This document shows positions 42,480 to 52,785 of a DNA stretch of 64,000 bases, piece by piece. The stretch spans positions 62,001 to 126,000 of the forward strand of contig JACKBI010000018.1 of the NCBI GenBank assembly GCA_020634615.1. Direction: 5' to 3'. A model generated the notes under the pieces. The model saw only the letters and a program-made list of their open reading frames with translations, was not told the DNA's origin and did no database searches. The DNA comes from Anaerolineales bacterium (lineage in GTDB: Bacteria > Chloroflexota > Anaerolineae > JAAEKA01). How positions within the stretch are numbered: position 1 is the first letter of the stretch; every line of letters begins with the position of its first letter. Both the position numbers and the translations under genes were made by a program.

Positions 42480-45400
42480 TCAGTTTGTGCCCCATGCAGC
42501 GGTCACAATCATCACGTCGGCCACGGTGATCGCATCGTCGCCGTTGAGATCGAAGCGATCACCGAAGCAGGCGTCGCCCAGCGCGCAGTCCCAGCGGCTG
42601 GCTACCAGCGTGATGTCGAGCACGTCGACCGCGCCGTCGCAGTTCAGATCGAAACCGCCGCCGCAAGCCTGCAAGTAGTATACACCGCCGGTGATGCCGG
42701 TCCCGGCGTCGGTCAGCCCACCCCAGACGATCATGCTGTCGCCGGTCCAGATCGCCGAATGCGATTCACGTGCTGCCGGTGCGCCGGCCAGCGAGGTCGC
42801 GGTCCATCCGTCGCCGGCCGGATCGTAGCGGCCGCCGGTATCCATGACAACCGAGCAGATAAACCCGCTGCAGCCGCCCCAGATGACCAGTTCGCTGCCG
42901 GTCCAGACCGCCGTGTGCAAGGCACGCGGGCTGGGCGCTGCGACGGCGCTGGTCGCAGTCCACGCGTCGCCTGCCGGGTCGTAGCGGCCGCCGCTGTCGA
43001 GGTAGGTCGCACTGTTGATGGGGCCAGACCGCCCACCGAAAACGATCATCGCGTCTCCAGTCCAGGTGGCGCTGTGATAGTAGCGTCCGGCGGGTGCATT
43101 GGTCATACTGGTCGCGCTCCACGAATCGCCCGCCAGATCATAGCGTCCGCCCGTGTTTTCGCCCAAGGCGCCAGCGACCCCACCCCAGACGACCATCGTG
43201 CCATCAGCCCAGACTGCGCTATGCAGCCGGCGGGCAGCGGGCGCGTTGACCTGGCTGATCGCGGCCCAGTCATCCGTGGATGGGTCGTATCTCGCGCCGG
43301 TGGCCGTCAGGCCGTTGAATTCCTGGCCGCCCCAAATGACCATCTCGCTGCCGGTCCAGACGGCTGAGTGCAGGCTGCGCGCCGACGGCGCGTCAACGGC
43401 GCTGATCGGTGTCCACGTATCGGCTGTCGCGCTGTAACGGGCGCCATTGCCTGCCAGATTTCCGCCCACCGAACCGCCCCAGATGATCAGCTCGCTGCCG
43501 GTCCAGACGCTGGCGAAGTCGCTGCGCGTCCCCAGCCCGTGGCTGGAGTTCATGGGCGTCCAGACGTCAATAGCCGGGTTGTAGCGATCGCCCGTGTTGG
43601 CAGGTCCCAGCAGGCCAATACTGCCCCAAACCAGCATCTCCGAACCGGTCCACGCGGCCGCGTGGCCTGCCAGCACCCGCTGCGGGTTGTTGGCATTGGT
43701 GGCTGTCCACGAGTTGCTGGCAGGATCGTAGCGGCCGCCGCTGGCATCGGTGGTGAAGCGACCCCAGACGATCATCTCATCGCCTGTCCAGACCGCGTGA
43801 TGGCGGGCGCGGCCGGTAGGCGCGTTGACAGTGCTGGTCGCGCCGGTCCATGTGTCGCTGGCGGGATCGTAGCGTCCACCCGTGTCGGCCAGGCTCTGCT
43901 GGCTGGAGACGCCGCCCCAGACAATCATCTCGCTGCCGGTCCAGACCGCCGTGTGCAAATAACGAGGCGCGGGCGCTCCGGCTACGGAAGTAGCAGTCCA
44001 GGTGTCCAGGTCAGGGTCGTAGCGAGCGCCGACGTTCTCGCCGTCGGCGCCGGTAGCGCAGTTGCCCAGGCAACCGCCCCAGGCAATCATTTCCTGGCCG
44101 GTCCAGACGATGCTGAATGAGTTGTTTACCGCTGGCTCGTTCGCGCTACTCATCGGCGTCCAGCTGTCGCTGGCCGGATCGTAGCGGCCGCCGCCAAAGC
44201 CGGCCCCGTTCCAGATGACCACTTCATCGCCCGTCCATACACCTTTGCGACTGCCGGCCGCTGGCAGAGCATCGGTGCTGCTAACCGAATTCCACGCGTC
44301 GGCGCTGGGATCGTAGCGTTTGGCGTCGTTGCGGAGGTGGCAAATCGTGCCGCTGGTTGAGTAGGCGCAGCCGCCCCAGATAAACATCTCGCTGCCGGTC
44401 CAGACTGCCGTGTGGCGCAAGCGGGTACTGGGAGCGCCGATGTCGGATACGTCGGTCCAGACGTCGGTAGCCGGGTTGTAGCGTCCGCCGTCGTTCAGGG
44501 CGCAGAAATCCTGGTCGAACGGGCCGCACCCACCCCAGACGATCATCTCGCTGCCCGTCCAGATCGCCGTGTGCAGACCCCTCTCCAGCGGAGCGTTTTG
44601 GGTCGTCATCGTCGTCCAGGTGTCGGTGGCAGGATTGTAGCGCGAACCCGTGTTCCACTTGGAGCCGTCGGACGTTACATCACCTCCGCCCCAGACGATC
44701 ATCTCCGAGCCGGTCCAAATCACCGTGCCGTCGGTACGCTCAGGGAGCGATTGCGTCGGCAGCCAGAAATCCGCGGATGCAGGCGCGGCAGGCAGGTCGG
44801 GAAGACGAAACGCACCTGCAACGCCAGGCTCGGTCGCACTATGATTGACAGACTCGTCCTGCCACCAGCGGTCGAAGGGCGTCTTCTGCCAGCTCACGGT
44901 CGCCACAGCCAGGTGTTCCGCCGTTTGGCTGAGCACTGTGACAGCATAGAAACTGTCGGCGTCTTCCTGCAGCGAGCTTGGCTGGTTCACCGGCAAGCGA
45001 TCGGGCGCGACATCAAAAATGGCAGCAAGGCGGGTCACCTCCGTATCCCAGTCAGCGCCACCGGGGGCCGCTGCCGGGTCGCTGTCGCGGGCGATGTCAA
45101 TCTCGATGTACTGGCCGCCCAGGCTGTCCAAGGCGCGATCGTTCGACACACCTTCGAGGCTGGCGGCCGCTTGGGCATGCAGATCGCCGTGGAAACGTTG
45201 ATCGCTGGCATACCAGTTGCGCGCCAGCCGTGAAACCAGGGCCGGTCGCGCCAGGCACTCCGCAATCAGCACAGGATCGTTGTTCAGCGCGGCAAAGAGT
45301 TCACCGAGCCGCGCAGGGTCGCGGCTGTCGGCCGCCATCCGGTCCATCTCCGCCTGCAATTGAACGGCTGTGATCGGCCTGTTCCACAGATCTTCCAGGG

Positions 45401-45692
45401 CCACGGAGAGACGCAGGGTGTCCAACACCCGCGCCTGCAAGGCTGTCCGGGGCAGCACCTCCGCCAGGCTAGGCTTAGCCCGCAGGTTAGCATCCGGCCA
45501 CTCGCGGTGGCGCCAGTAGACGCCTTCAATGGCCTCCTGACATGCCACGAGGGTTTCCAGGGAGAGCGTCTGTGCTGCCGCCTGGCGCGCAGATGCTGCT
45601 GCGACAGGCGAGCCCGGGATCACCGCTACGCTGGCCAATGCCAGGGAAAGTAACAGGATCAGAGATAGAGCGCGTTGTGTTGGTGCATTCAT
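42480..45692 (-). CDS. Secreted kelch-repeat protein with dockerin-like end
   Basis: 1070 residues from ATG 45692, chosen for AAGGAA just upstream and a signal peptide (ALSLILLLSLALASVAVI). Residues about 35-290 are a helical region resembling SurA-type N-domains. Residues about 310-1000 contain 14 repeats of about 50 residues with WTGSEMIVWGG and GGRYDPASDTWT motifs, enough for two seven-bladed kelch propellers. The C-terminus (about 1010-1070) has two Ca-binding repeats, DLNCDGAVDVLDI and DLNGDDAITVADV, like dockerin. In non-cellulosomal bacteria such ends are found on many exoproteins and their partner is unknown. Likely a surface binding protein. It diverges from aspS. Confidence 0.88.
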   Translation of the reverse strand: MNAPTQRALSLILLLSLALASVAVIPGSPVAAASARQAAAQTLSLETLVACQEAIEGVYWRHREWPDANLRAKPSLAEVLPRTALQARVLDTLRLSVALEDLWNRPITAVQLQAEMDRMAADSRDPARLGELFAALNNDPVLIAECLARPALVSRLARNWYASDQRFHGDLHAQAAASLEGVSNDRALDSLGGQYIEIDIARDSDPAAAPGGADWDTEVTRLAAIFDVAPDRLPVNQPSSLQEDADSFYAVTVLSQTAEHLAVATVSWQKTPFDRWWQDESVNHSATEPGVAGAFRLPDLPAAPASADFWLPTQSLPERTDGTVIWTGSEMIVWGGGDVTSDGSKWNTGSRYNPATDTWTTMTTQNAPLERGLHTAIWTGSEMIVWGGCGPFDQDFCALNDGGRYNPATDVWTDVSDIGAPSTRLRHTAVWTGSEMFIWGGCAYSTSGTICHLRNDAKRYDPSADAWNSVSSTDALPAAGSRKGVWTGDEVVIWNGAGFGGGRYDPASDSWTPMSSANEPAVNNSFSIVWTGQEMIAWGGCLGNCATGADGENVGARYDPDLDTWTATSVAGAPAPRYLHTAVWTGSEMIVWGGVSSQQSLADTGGRYDPASDTWTGATSTVNAPTGRARHHAVWTGDEMIVWGRFTTDASGGRYDPASNSWTATNANNPQRVLAGHAAAWTGSEMLVWGSIGLLGPANTGDRYNPAIDVWTPMNSSHGLGTRSDFASVWTGSELIIWGGSVGGNLAGNGARYSATADTWTPISAVDAPSARSLHSAVWTGSEMVIWGGQEFNGLTATGARYDPSTDDWAAISQVNAPAARRLHSAVWADGTMVVWGGVAGALGENTGGRYDLAGDSWSATSMTNAPAGRYYHSATWTGDAMIVFGGRSGPINSATYLDSGGRYDPAGDAWTATSAVAAPSPRALHTAVWTGSELVIWGGCSGFICSVVMDTGGRYDPAGDGWTATSLAGAPAARESHSAIWTGDSMIVWGGLTDAGTGITGGVYYLQACGGGFDLNCDGAVDVLDITLVASRWDCALGDACFGDRFDLNGDDAITVADVMIVTAAWGTN

Positions 45693-45814
45693 GGTGCATT
45701 CCTTTCTTGTTTCAGCGGGTTGACGAATAGCATGATGTCGCTTCTCCGTCGATTTTCTTACGCAGCCGGTGGTCACTCTGGATTGAACAAAACACCACTT
45801 ATCGACCGCGCGAG

Positions 45815-45844
45815 TTCACCGAAACCGGCATGCTGGGGTATAAT
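45815..45844 (+). promoter_or_regulatory. Promoter of aspS-maeA
   Basis: TTCACC (45815-45820), 18-nt spacer, perfect TATAAT (45839-45844), 41 nt before the aspS start. Confidence 0.6.
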
Positions 45845-45884
45845 CGGTGCTTGATACCTGGCTGAAAAAGGATTGCATCAACTT

Positions 45885-47683
<1,799 letters not shown>

Positions 47684-47687
<4 letters not shown>

Positions 47688-49330
47688 AACCCGCTAGTTT
47701 TCAACTCCATCCGCGCGGCGCGGACCTGTTGCACGACCGCCTGCTAAACAAGGGTGCCGGCTTCAGCGAAACCGAGCGCGATGCGCTCGGGCTGCGCGGC
47801 CTGCTGCCACCGCGTGTGGCGTCCCTGGACGACCAGGTGGCGCGCGTGCTGGAAAACGTGCGCAGCATGCCAACAGCGCTGACCCAGTACCGCTACCTGG
47901 TTGGCCTGCTGGATCGCAACACCACCTTGTTCTTCCGCGTCGTGATGGACAATCTGGACGAGCTGATGCCCATCATCTACACCCCGACCGTCGGCCAGGC
48001 GTGCCAGGAATATGGCCACGTTTTTCAGCAGGCGCAGGGAATGTTCATCAGCCTGGAGGATCGTGGCCGCGTGGCCGACATCCTGCGCAACTGGCATTAT
48101 GACGACGTGCGTATCATCGTCGTCACCGATGGCGAGCGCATTCTGGGGCTGGGCGACCAGGGAGCCAACGGCATGGGCATCCCCGTGGGCAAGCTGGCGC
48201 TCTACACCGCCTGCGCCGGCGTCCATCCCGAGCAGTGCCTGCCCATCACGCTGGACGTGGGCACCAACAATCAGAAACTGCTGGACGATCCGCTTTACAT
48301 CGGCCTCAAGCGCAATCGCGAGCGGAGCGAAGCCTACGACGCGCTGGTGGAAGAGTTCATCCTGGCTGTGCAGCAGGTCTTCCCGCGAGCCATCGTCCAG
48401 TTTGAGGACTTCGGCAACGCCAACGCCTTCCGGTTGCTGCACCACTACCGCGACCGCATCTGCACCTTCGACGACGACATCCAGGGCACCGCGGGCGTCG
48501 TGTTGGCCGGTCTCTACGCGTCGTTGCGGCTGACCGGCGGCAAGCTGAGCGACCACAAGTTCCTCTTCTACGGCGCCGGCGAGGCCGGCATCGGCATCGG
48601 TGACCTGATTGTGACTGCGATGATGGAGGAAGGGCTGAGCGAGGCCGAAGCGCGGCTGCGCTGCTGGTTCGTGGACTCCAAGGGGCTGGTAGTGGCCGAA
48701 CGCACCGATCTGGTGGCGCACAAGCGGCCTTACGCGCATGAACACCCCTTTGTCGGCGACTTCCTGTCGGCCGTCGAAATGTTGGAACCCACCGGCATCA
48801 TCGGCGTAGCCGGCGCGGGCAAGGCCTTCACGCAACCCGTGGTCGAGGCCATGACGCGGATCAACGAGCAGCCGATCATCTTCGCTCTCTCGAACCCGAC
48901 CTCCAAGTCGGAATGCACGGCCGAAGAAGCCTACACGTGGTCGGATGGCAAGGCAATCTTCGCCAGCGGCAGTCCCTTCCCGGCCATGGATTACAAGGGC
49001 AAACTGCTGGTGCCGGGACAAGGCAACAACTCCTACATCTTCCCCGGCGTCGGGCTGGGCGTGATCATCTCCGGCGCGATCCGCGTGCCCGACGAGATGT
49101 TCTCGGCCTCAGCCAAAGCGCTAGCAGCGCAGGTGGGCGAGGACGATCTCGCGCTGGGTCGCGTCTACCCGGCGCTGGACCGCATCCGCGAGGTGTCGGC
49201 TCACATCGCCGCCGCCGTGGCGCAGGTCGCCTACGACCGGGAGCTGGCCACGGTGCCCAAGCCGGACGATCTGCTGGTCGCGGCCAGGGCGGCCATGTAC
49301 GAGCCGCGCTACGAGCTGTACGTGAACTGA
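47684..49330 (+). CDS. NAD-dependent malic enzyme
   Basis: Oxidative decarboxylation of malate to pyruvate, 548 residues, the long eukaryote-like/MaeA form. Motifs: IYTPTVGQACQEYG, catalytic Tyr in that segment; VTDGERILGLGDQGANGMGIPVGK; metal site FEDFGNANAF and CTFDDDIQGTAGV; NAD-binding FYGAGEAGIGIG; SNPTSKSECTAEEAY. Start ATG 47684 overlaps the aspS stop by 4 nt, an unexpected pairing that makes the two co-translated. A short CCTGG-type hairpin follows the stop. Confidence 0.95.
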
Positions 49331-49370
49331 CCTGGCCTGGCCAGGCGAGAGCAAGTGACCTGAGGTCTCG

Positions 49371-49399
49371 TTGTAGATGCGAGACGGCTGTCGTATAAT
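49371..49399 (+). promoter_or_regulatory. Promoter of the AbrB-like gene
   Basis: TTGTAG (49371-49376), 17-nt spacer, perfect TATAAT (49394-49399). Confidence 0.6.
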
Positions 49400-49400
49400 G

Positions 49401-49433
49401 CGCTGGTGCGATAATCAAAGTGTCGCACCAGCG
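49401..49433. promoter_or_regulatory. Palindromic operator at the transcription start
   Basis: CGCTGGTGCGA (49401-49411) and TCGCACCAGCG (49423-49433) are perfect 11-bp inverted arms with an 11-nt spacer, beginning 1 nt after the -10 box and ending just before AAGGAG. A protein bound here would block transcription. The AbrB-like protein encoded next is the natural candidate; a 5' hairpin is the alternative. Confidence 0.6.
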
Positions 49434-49449
49434 TATTAAGGAGAGCTTT

Positions 49450-49743
49450 GTGATCCAAGCAGCCTATACGGTTCGTGTGCAGGAGCGGGGGCAAATTGCG
49501 CTTCCCAAGCCAGTGCGTAAGAGCCTGGCCATAAACGCCGGTGATGCACTCAACTTGGTGCAGCTCGACGACATACTCCTTCTATCGGTCAGGCCAACCA
49601 TGATCCCGAGGCTCTCGCGGGAATTTCTGGAGATCATGCAGGAAGAAGGGGTCAATCTGGCAGAGTTACTGCAAGGCATGGAAGAGGAGCGCCAACTTAT
49701 CTGGCAAGAACGGCCCAGTGAACACCAAGACTGCCACTTCTGA
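49450..49743 (+). CDS. AbrB/MazE-like antitoxin-type regulator
   Basis: 97 residues from GTG 49450, with AAGGAG 6 nt upstream. The N-terminal 45 residues form a swapped-hairpin AbrB fold: YTVRVQERGQIALPKPVRKSLAINAGDALNLVQLDD, where ALPKPVRK is the DNA-contact core. The C-terminal half (FLEIMQEEGVNLAELLQGMEEERQLI) is helical and would contact a toxin. The toxin gene expected after it, usually a PIN or MazF protein, is missing; only a 45-codon frame with no known motif overlaps its end. It may be an orphan antitoxin that regulates itself. Confidence 0.8.
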   Translation: MIQAAYTVRVQERGQIALPKPVRKSLAINAGDALNLVQLDDILLLSVRPTMIPRLSREFLEIMQEEGVNLAELLQGMEEERQLIWQERPSEHQDCHF

Positions 49744-49855
49744 TGTTGCCGAATACAGCCGGATGATCGTCCATATCCGTGCTGAATTTACCGAGGAAAT
49801 GCTGTGCTGGGTGAAGATGATCTGGAACAACGGGCCCCCCGGAGAACGAATATGA
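49718..49855 (+). other. Small frame after the antitoxin, possible toxin remnant
   Basis: 45 codons from GTG 49718 to TGA 49853-49855, overlapping both the AbrB-like gene and the hicB start. The product (TATSDVAEYSRMIVHIRAEF near the start) matches nothing I recognise. Could be the stump of a lost toxin or not translated at all. Confidence 0.25.
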
Positions 49856-50109
49856 ACAGTTATTACAAATTACCGCTGATTCTGGAACCGCAACCCGAGG
49901 GTGGGTATACCATTACGTGTCCACTGTTGCCTGAATTGATCACTGAAGCAGATGACATCTCCGAGGTTTACCCTCATGTGGCTGATGCGCTGGCTGCGAT
50001 CATTGAGTTGTATGAAGACATGAAACGGCCTTTGCCCGCTGTCCTGCAACCAATTGCTGCCGGTGGAGCCATGTGGACGGAGACTCTTGTGCCGGTGGTT
50101 GCTCGATGA
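49852..50109 (+). CDS. hicB: HicB-family antitoxin
   Basis: 85 residues from ATG 49852 (GGAG 8 nt before it). The partial RNase-H fold of HicB is clear: YKLPLILEPQPEGGYTITCPLLPELITEADDISEV, then a helix HVADALAAIIELYEDM. No C-terminal DNA-binding domain is present, so it is the short HicB form. Its stop overlaps the hicA start in ATGA. Here hicB comes before hicA, and hicA is broken. Confidence 0.88.
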   Translation: MNSYYKLPLILEPQPEGGYTITCPLLPELITEADDISEVYPHVADALAAIIELYEDMKRPLPAVLQPIAAGGAMWTETLVPVVAR

Positions 50110-50318
50110 AGTATCGTGAGGTGGCCAGAAAGCTAGGTGCGTTGGGCTGTGAAGAACTGGCCCGCGCCGGCGGCGGCTCCCATCGAAAATAGATCAATCC
50201 TGCCACAGGAAAGGGCACTGTAGTTCCCGATTGGGGAAAAACGGACCTGAAGATTGGCACATTGCGAGGCGTCGTTCGCCAGCTTGGACTTGACTGGGAG
50301 GAATTCCGGAACATCTGA
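50106..50318 (+). pseudogene. hicA: HicA toxin interrupted by an amber codon
   Basis: The frame from ATG 50106 reads as HicA: MKYREVARKLGALGCEEL, then GGGSHRK followed by TAG at 50190-50192, then in the same frame INPATGKGTVVPDWGKTDLK and LRGVVRQLGLDWEEF to TGA 50316-50318. Family members have Trp at the stop position (HRKW-NPATG), so a TGG-to-TAG change explains it. The catalytic His (H26 in GSH) is before the stop but the double-stranded RNA-binding fold is cut. Toxin is presumably dead. The frame is otherwise intact, so the loss looks recent. Confidence 0.9.
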
Positions 50319-50349
50319 AGTTCTCCTTGTGAGAAAGGAAAAATCTGTC

Positions 50350-51663
50350 TTGTCAATCAATATCAAGATCAACAACGCCGACGCCTACGTCGGCCAGGAT
50401 GTTACGCTGACCGGCTGGGTGCAGAAGCGCATCGACAAGGGACGTTTGCAGTTCGTCCACCTGCGCGACGGTACCGGCGTTATGCAGTGCGTCGTGTTCA
50501 AGAAGAACCTGCCGGAAGACCAGTTCGACGCAGCCCGCCACATCACGCTGGAGTCAGCGGTCAGCATCAGCGGCGCGCTGCGGGCTGAAGAGCGCGCACC
50601 GGGCGGGTTTGAACTGGACGCCAACGCGTTCGCGGTCATCAGCCGCGCCGAGGATCCCTATCCGCTGGCGCCCAAACGCGACGGCGGCGAACACGGCAGC
50701 GACTTCCTGCTCAACAATCGGCATCTCTGGCTGCGCGACCCGCGCCAGACGGCCATTTTGCGCACGCGCGCCACGCTGGTCGGCGCGATCCGCAACTGGC
50801 TGGACGACCAGGGCTTCGTGCTGGTGGACACACCGATCATTACCCCGGCCGCGGCGGAAGGTACGACCAATCTTTTTGCCACCGAGTACTTCGAAGAGCC
50901 GGCCTATCTGGCGCAGACCGGCCAGCTTTACAGCGAGGCGACCATCGGCGCATTCGGGCGCGTCTACTGCTTCGGCCCGACCTTCCGCGCCGAGAAGTCG
51001 GACACCCGCCGCCACGCGATGGAGTTCTGGATGGTGGAGCCGGAGATGGCCTTCACCGAACTGGACGAGAACATGGAGGTTATCGAGCAGTTCGTCAGCC
51101 ACTGCGTGCAGACGGTGCTGCGCGAGCGGGCCGCCGATCTGGCCGCGCTGGAGCGTGACACGACCCGCCTGCAGAACGTCCTCCCGCCCTTCCCGCGCAT
51201 CCACTACGACGACGCCGTCAAGCTGCTGCACGCCAACGGCTATCCCGACTTCCCTTGGGGCGAGGACTTCGGCGCGCCCCACGAGGACGCTATCAGCGCC
51301 CAGTTCGACAAGCCGGTCTTCGTCCACCACTACCCGCGCGGCGTCAAGGCGTTCTATATGCAGCCGGACCCGGAACGTCCCGATACGGTACTGGCCTGCG
51401 ACCTGATCGCACCCGAGGGCTACGGCGAGATCGTGGGCGGTAGCCAGCGCATGCACGACTACCAGACGCTGCTGGACGCCATCGACGCGCACAAGCTGCC
51501 GCAGGAAGCCTACGAGTGGTACCTCGACCTTCGCAAGTACGGCGCCCAGCCGCACAGCGGCTTCGGCATGGGCCTGGAGCGGGTGCTGATGTGGCTCTGC
51601 GGCCTGCCGCACATCCGCGAGGCGCTGCCCTTCCCGAGGCTGTACCGACGGTTTTATCCGTAG
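50350..51663 (+). CDS. asnS: Asparaginyl-tRNA synthetase
   Basis: Class II synthetase for tRNA-Asn, 437 residues from TTG 50350 (AGGA 10 nt upstream; the frame is open further up but enters hicA, and GTG 50329 lacks a ribosome site). OB-fold anticodon domain (DVTLTGWVQKRIDKGRLQFVHLRDGTG) is followed by motif 2 GPTFRAEKSDTRRHAMEFWM and motif 3 GFGMGLERVLMWLCGL. The REYGEIVGG-type ATP segment reads GYGEIVGGSQR. Sequence flavour is close to archaeal/AsnS2-type enzymes. Presence of AsnS means direct Asn-tRNA charging. Confidence 0.95.
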   Translation: MSINIKINNADAYVGQDVTLTGWVQKRIDKGRLQFVHLRDGTGVMQCVVFKKNLPEDQFDAARHITLESAVSISGALRAEERAPGGFELDANAFAVISRAEDPYPLAPKRDGGEHGSDFLLNNRHLWLRDPRQTAILRTRATLVGAIRNWLDDQGFVLVDTPIITPAAAEGTTNLFATEYFEEPAYLAQTGQLYSEATIGAFGRVYCFGPTFRAEKSDTRRHAMEFWMVEPEMAFTELDENMEVIEQFVSHCVQTVLRERAADLAALERDTTRLQNVLPPFPRIHYDDAVKLLHANGYPDFPWGEDFGAPHEDAISAQFDKPVFVHHYPRGVKAFYMQPDPERPDTVLACDLIAPEGYGEIVGGSQRMHDYQTLLDAIDAHKLPQEAYEWYLDLRKYGAQPHSGFGMGLERVLMWLCGLPHIREALPFPRLYRRFYP

Positions 51664-51738
51664 AGGTGACGAAGGTTATGGAAAGTTTGCCAGATCAGGA
51701 CACAGATGACCAGGAGGCGCTTTCCAACCGAGCGGTTA

Positions 51739-52051
51739 ATCTGGCAGTACACAACTGAAGTGCATACGACCAAAGGTACCGCAGTCATCGCCCAGACCAA
51801 AATGGTCCACGGACCAGCGAAAACCTCATACTGAACTGATTCAGCAGTTAATCGCAGATGGATGGCAACCGTCCGGGGCAGACAGTTTGGGCCTAATATC
51901 AGTTATGAAGAGGGAGCCAACTTGACAACCTGTTCCAGGCTCGGCAGATCCCGCGGAACTGCTCAACCATCGTATTGCGTTACGAAATGCTGGTGTGCTG
52001 ACCGAAGATGAGATTGCTACTATCAAAGCTAGGATCGTCGCAAAAGTGTAA
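51739..52051 (+). pseudogene. Frameshifted small SHOCT-type protein
   Basis: Three consecutive pieces in different frames read as one protein: WQYTTEVHTTKGTAVIAQ (from 51739), ELIQQLIADGWQPSGADSLG (about 51831-51890), and DPAELLNHRIALRNAGVLTE with EIATIKARIVAKV (51926-52051). The last piece is a SHOCT-like short C-terminal domain (LxxAGVLTEDE pattern); the middle resembles the DGWxPxG segment often found before it. At least two frameshifts make it a dead gene. Function of live relatives is unknown. Confidence 0.6.
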
Positions 52052-52152
52052 ATGCAGCCCATCTTGCGCCATTTTCCACTCGCATTGAGCCCAGCGCTAA
52101 CTCGTTGGACGAAGCTCGGAGCAACTTTCTGCGTGTTATACGATTACAAAAC

Positions 52153-52476
52153 ATGAGCAAGACGCTTTATTTGGTCAAACGCCTCGTGGAAGGCAAAGAC
52201 ATCCAGATTTCCGCACGCGGTTATGATGAACTGGCGGCTGATGGTATACTAATTCATAATGTTGTGGAAGGATTAGCCAATGGTCTGGTAGTTGAAGACT
52301 ATCCTGACTACCACAAGGGTCCGCGCGTGTTGGTTTTGCAGTATGACGACGATGGTAGGCCGATTCACGTACTGTGGGGCATTCCTAAGGGTGCCGCGTC
52401 GCCAGCCGTGGTAATTACTGCTTACCGCCCCGATCCTGACAAGTGGTCGGATGACCTCCTTGGGAGAAAGCAATGA
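52153..52476 (+). CDS. DUF4258 protein, probable RelE-like toxin
   Basis: 107 residues from ATG 52153. The DUF4258 core (LVEGKDIQISARGYDELAADGILIHNVVEGL, then DYPDYHKGPRVLVLQYDDDGRPIHVLWGI, VVITAYRPDPDKW) resembles RelE/BrnT-like small ribonuclease folds. The conserved His in IHVLWG and the end TAYRPDPDKW are typical. No Shine-Dalgarno; a TATACG box 11 nt before the ATG would make the transcript nearly leaderless. Overlaps the next small gene in ATGA. A toxin role is inferred from fold and pairing. Confidence 0.75.
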   Translation: MSKTLYLVKRLVEGKDIQISARGYDELAADGILIHNVVEGLANGLVVEDYPDYHKGPRVLVLQYDDDGRPIHVLWGIPKGAASPAVVITAYRPDPDKWSDDLLGRKQ

Positions 52477-52688
52477 TGAAGAAGCTAGTTTCGAAATTGG
52501 TACATGAGGGAGACTACGCTGCTGAAGTCGATGTCGAGCTGATTTACACAGATGATGAGTGGTCGCCCTATTTGTCTTTGAGTGACGCCGAGAAACTGGA
52601 CAGCGTGCGCCTAGCCCTACGGGAAGGTAACCTGAAAACAGCATCCTCATTGGCGCGCGTTTTCGAGTTGGTACCTGTCGCTGCGTAA
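52473..52688 (+). CDS. Small partner of the DUF4258 gene, probable antitoxin
   Basis: 71 residues: MKKLVSKLVHEGDYAAEVDV, then WSPYLSLSDAEKLDSVRLALREGNLKTASSLARVFEL. The N-terminal beta-strands and C-terminal helices suit a small antitoxin, and the 4-nt overlap with the gene before it supports a two-gene module. No known DNA-binding motif is obvious. I am not aware of a named family for it. Confidence 0.65.
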   Translation: MMKKLVSKLVHEGDYAAEVDVELIYTDDEWSPYLSLSDAEKLDSVRLALREGNLKTASSLARVFELVPVAA

Positions 52689-52704
52689 CAATAGTGGTAG
52701 AGTG

Positions 52705-52748
52705 GCCAACTTTTCTGACTGGGAACCGTCCCGGAGGGAAAAGTTGGC
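52705..52748. repeat. Inverted repeat GCCAACTTTTC/GAAAAGTTGGC
   Basis: Perfect 11-bp arms (52705-52715, 52738-52748) with a 22-nt spacer, followed by a 12-nt direct repeat GTTGGCAACTCT (52743-52754, 52761-52772). It lies in the leader of the yqeB-like gene. The arm matches part of the palindrome at 34912-34950. Confidence 0.65.
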
Positions 52749-52785
52749 AACTCTAGCTACGTTGGCAACTCTGACGAAATCGCTG

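Noticed and set aside
49718..49855. 45-codon frame as a genuine PIN or MazF toxin
   Set aside because: Too short and lacks the acidic PIN residues or MazF core; kept only as a possible stump.
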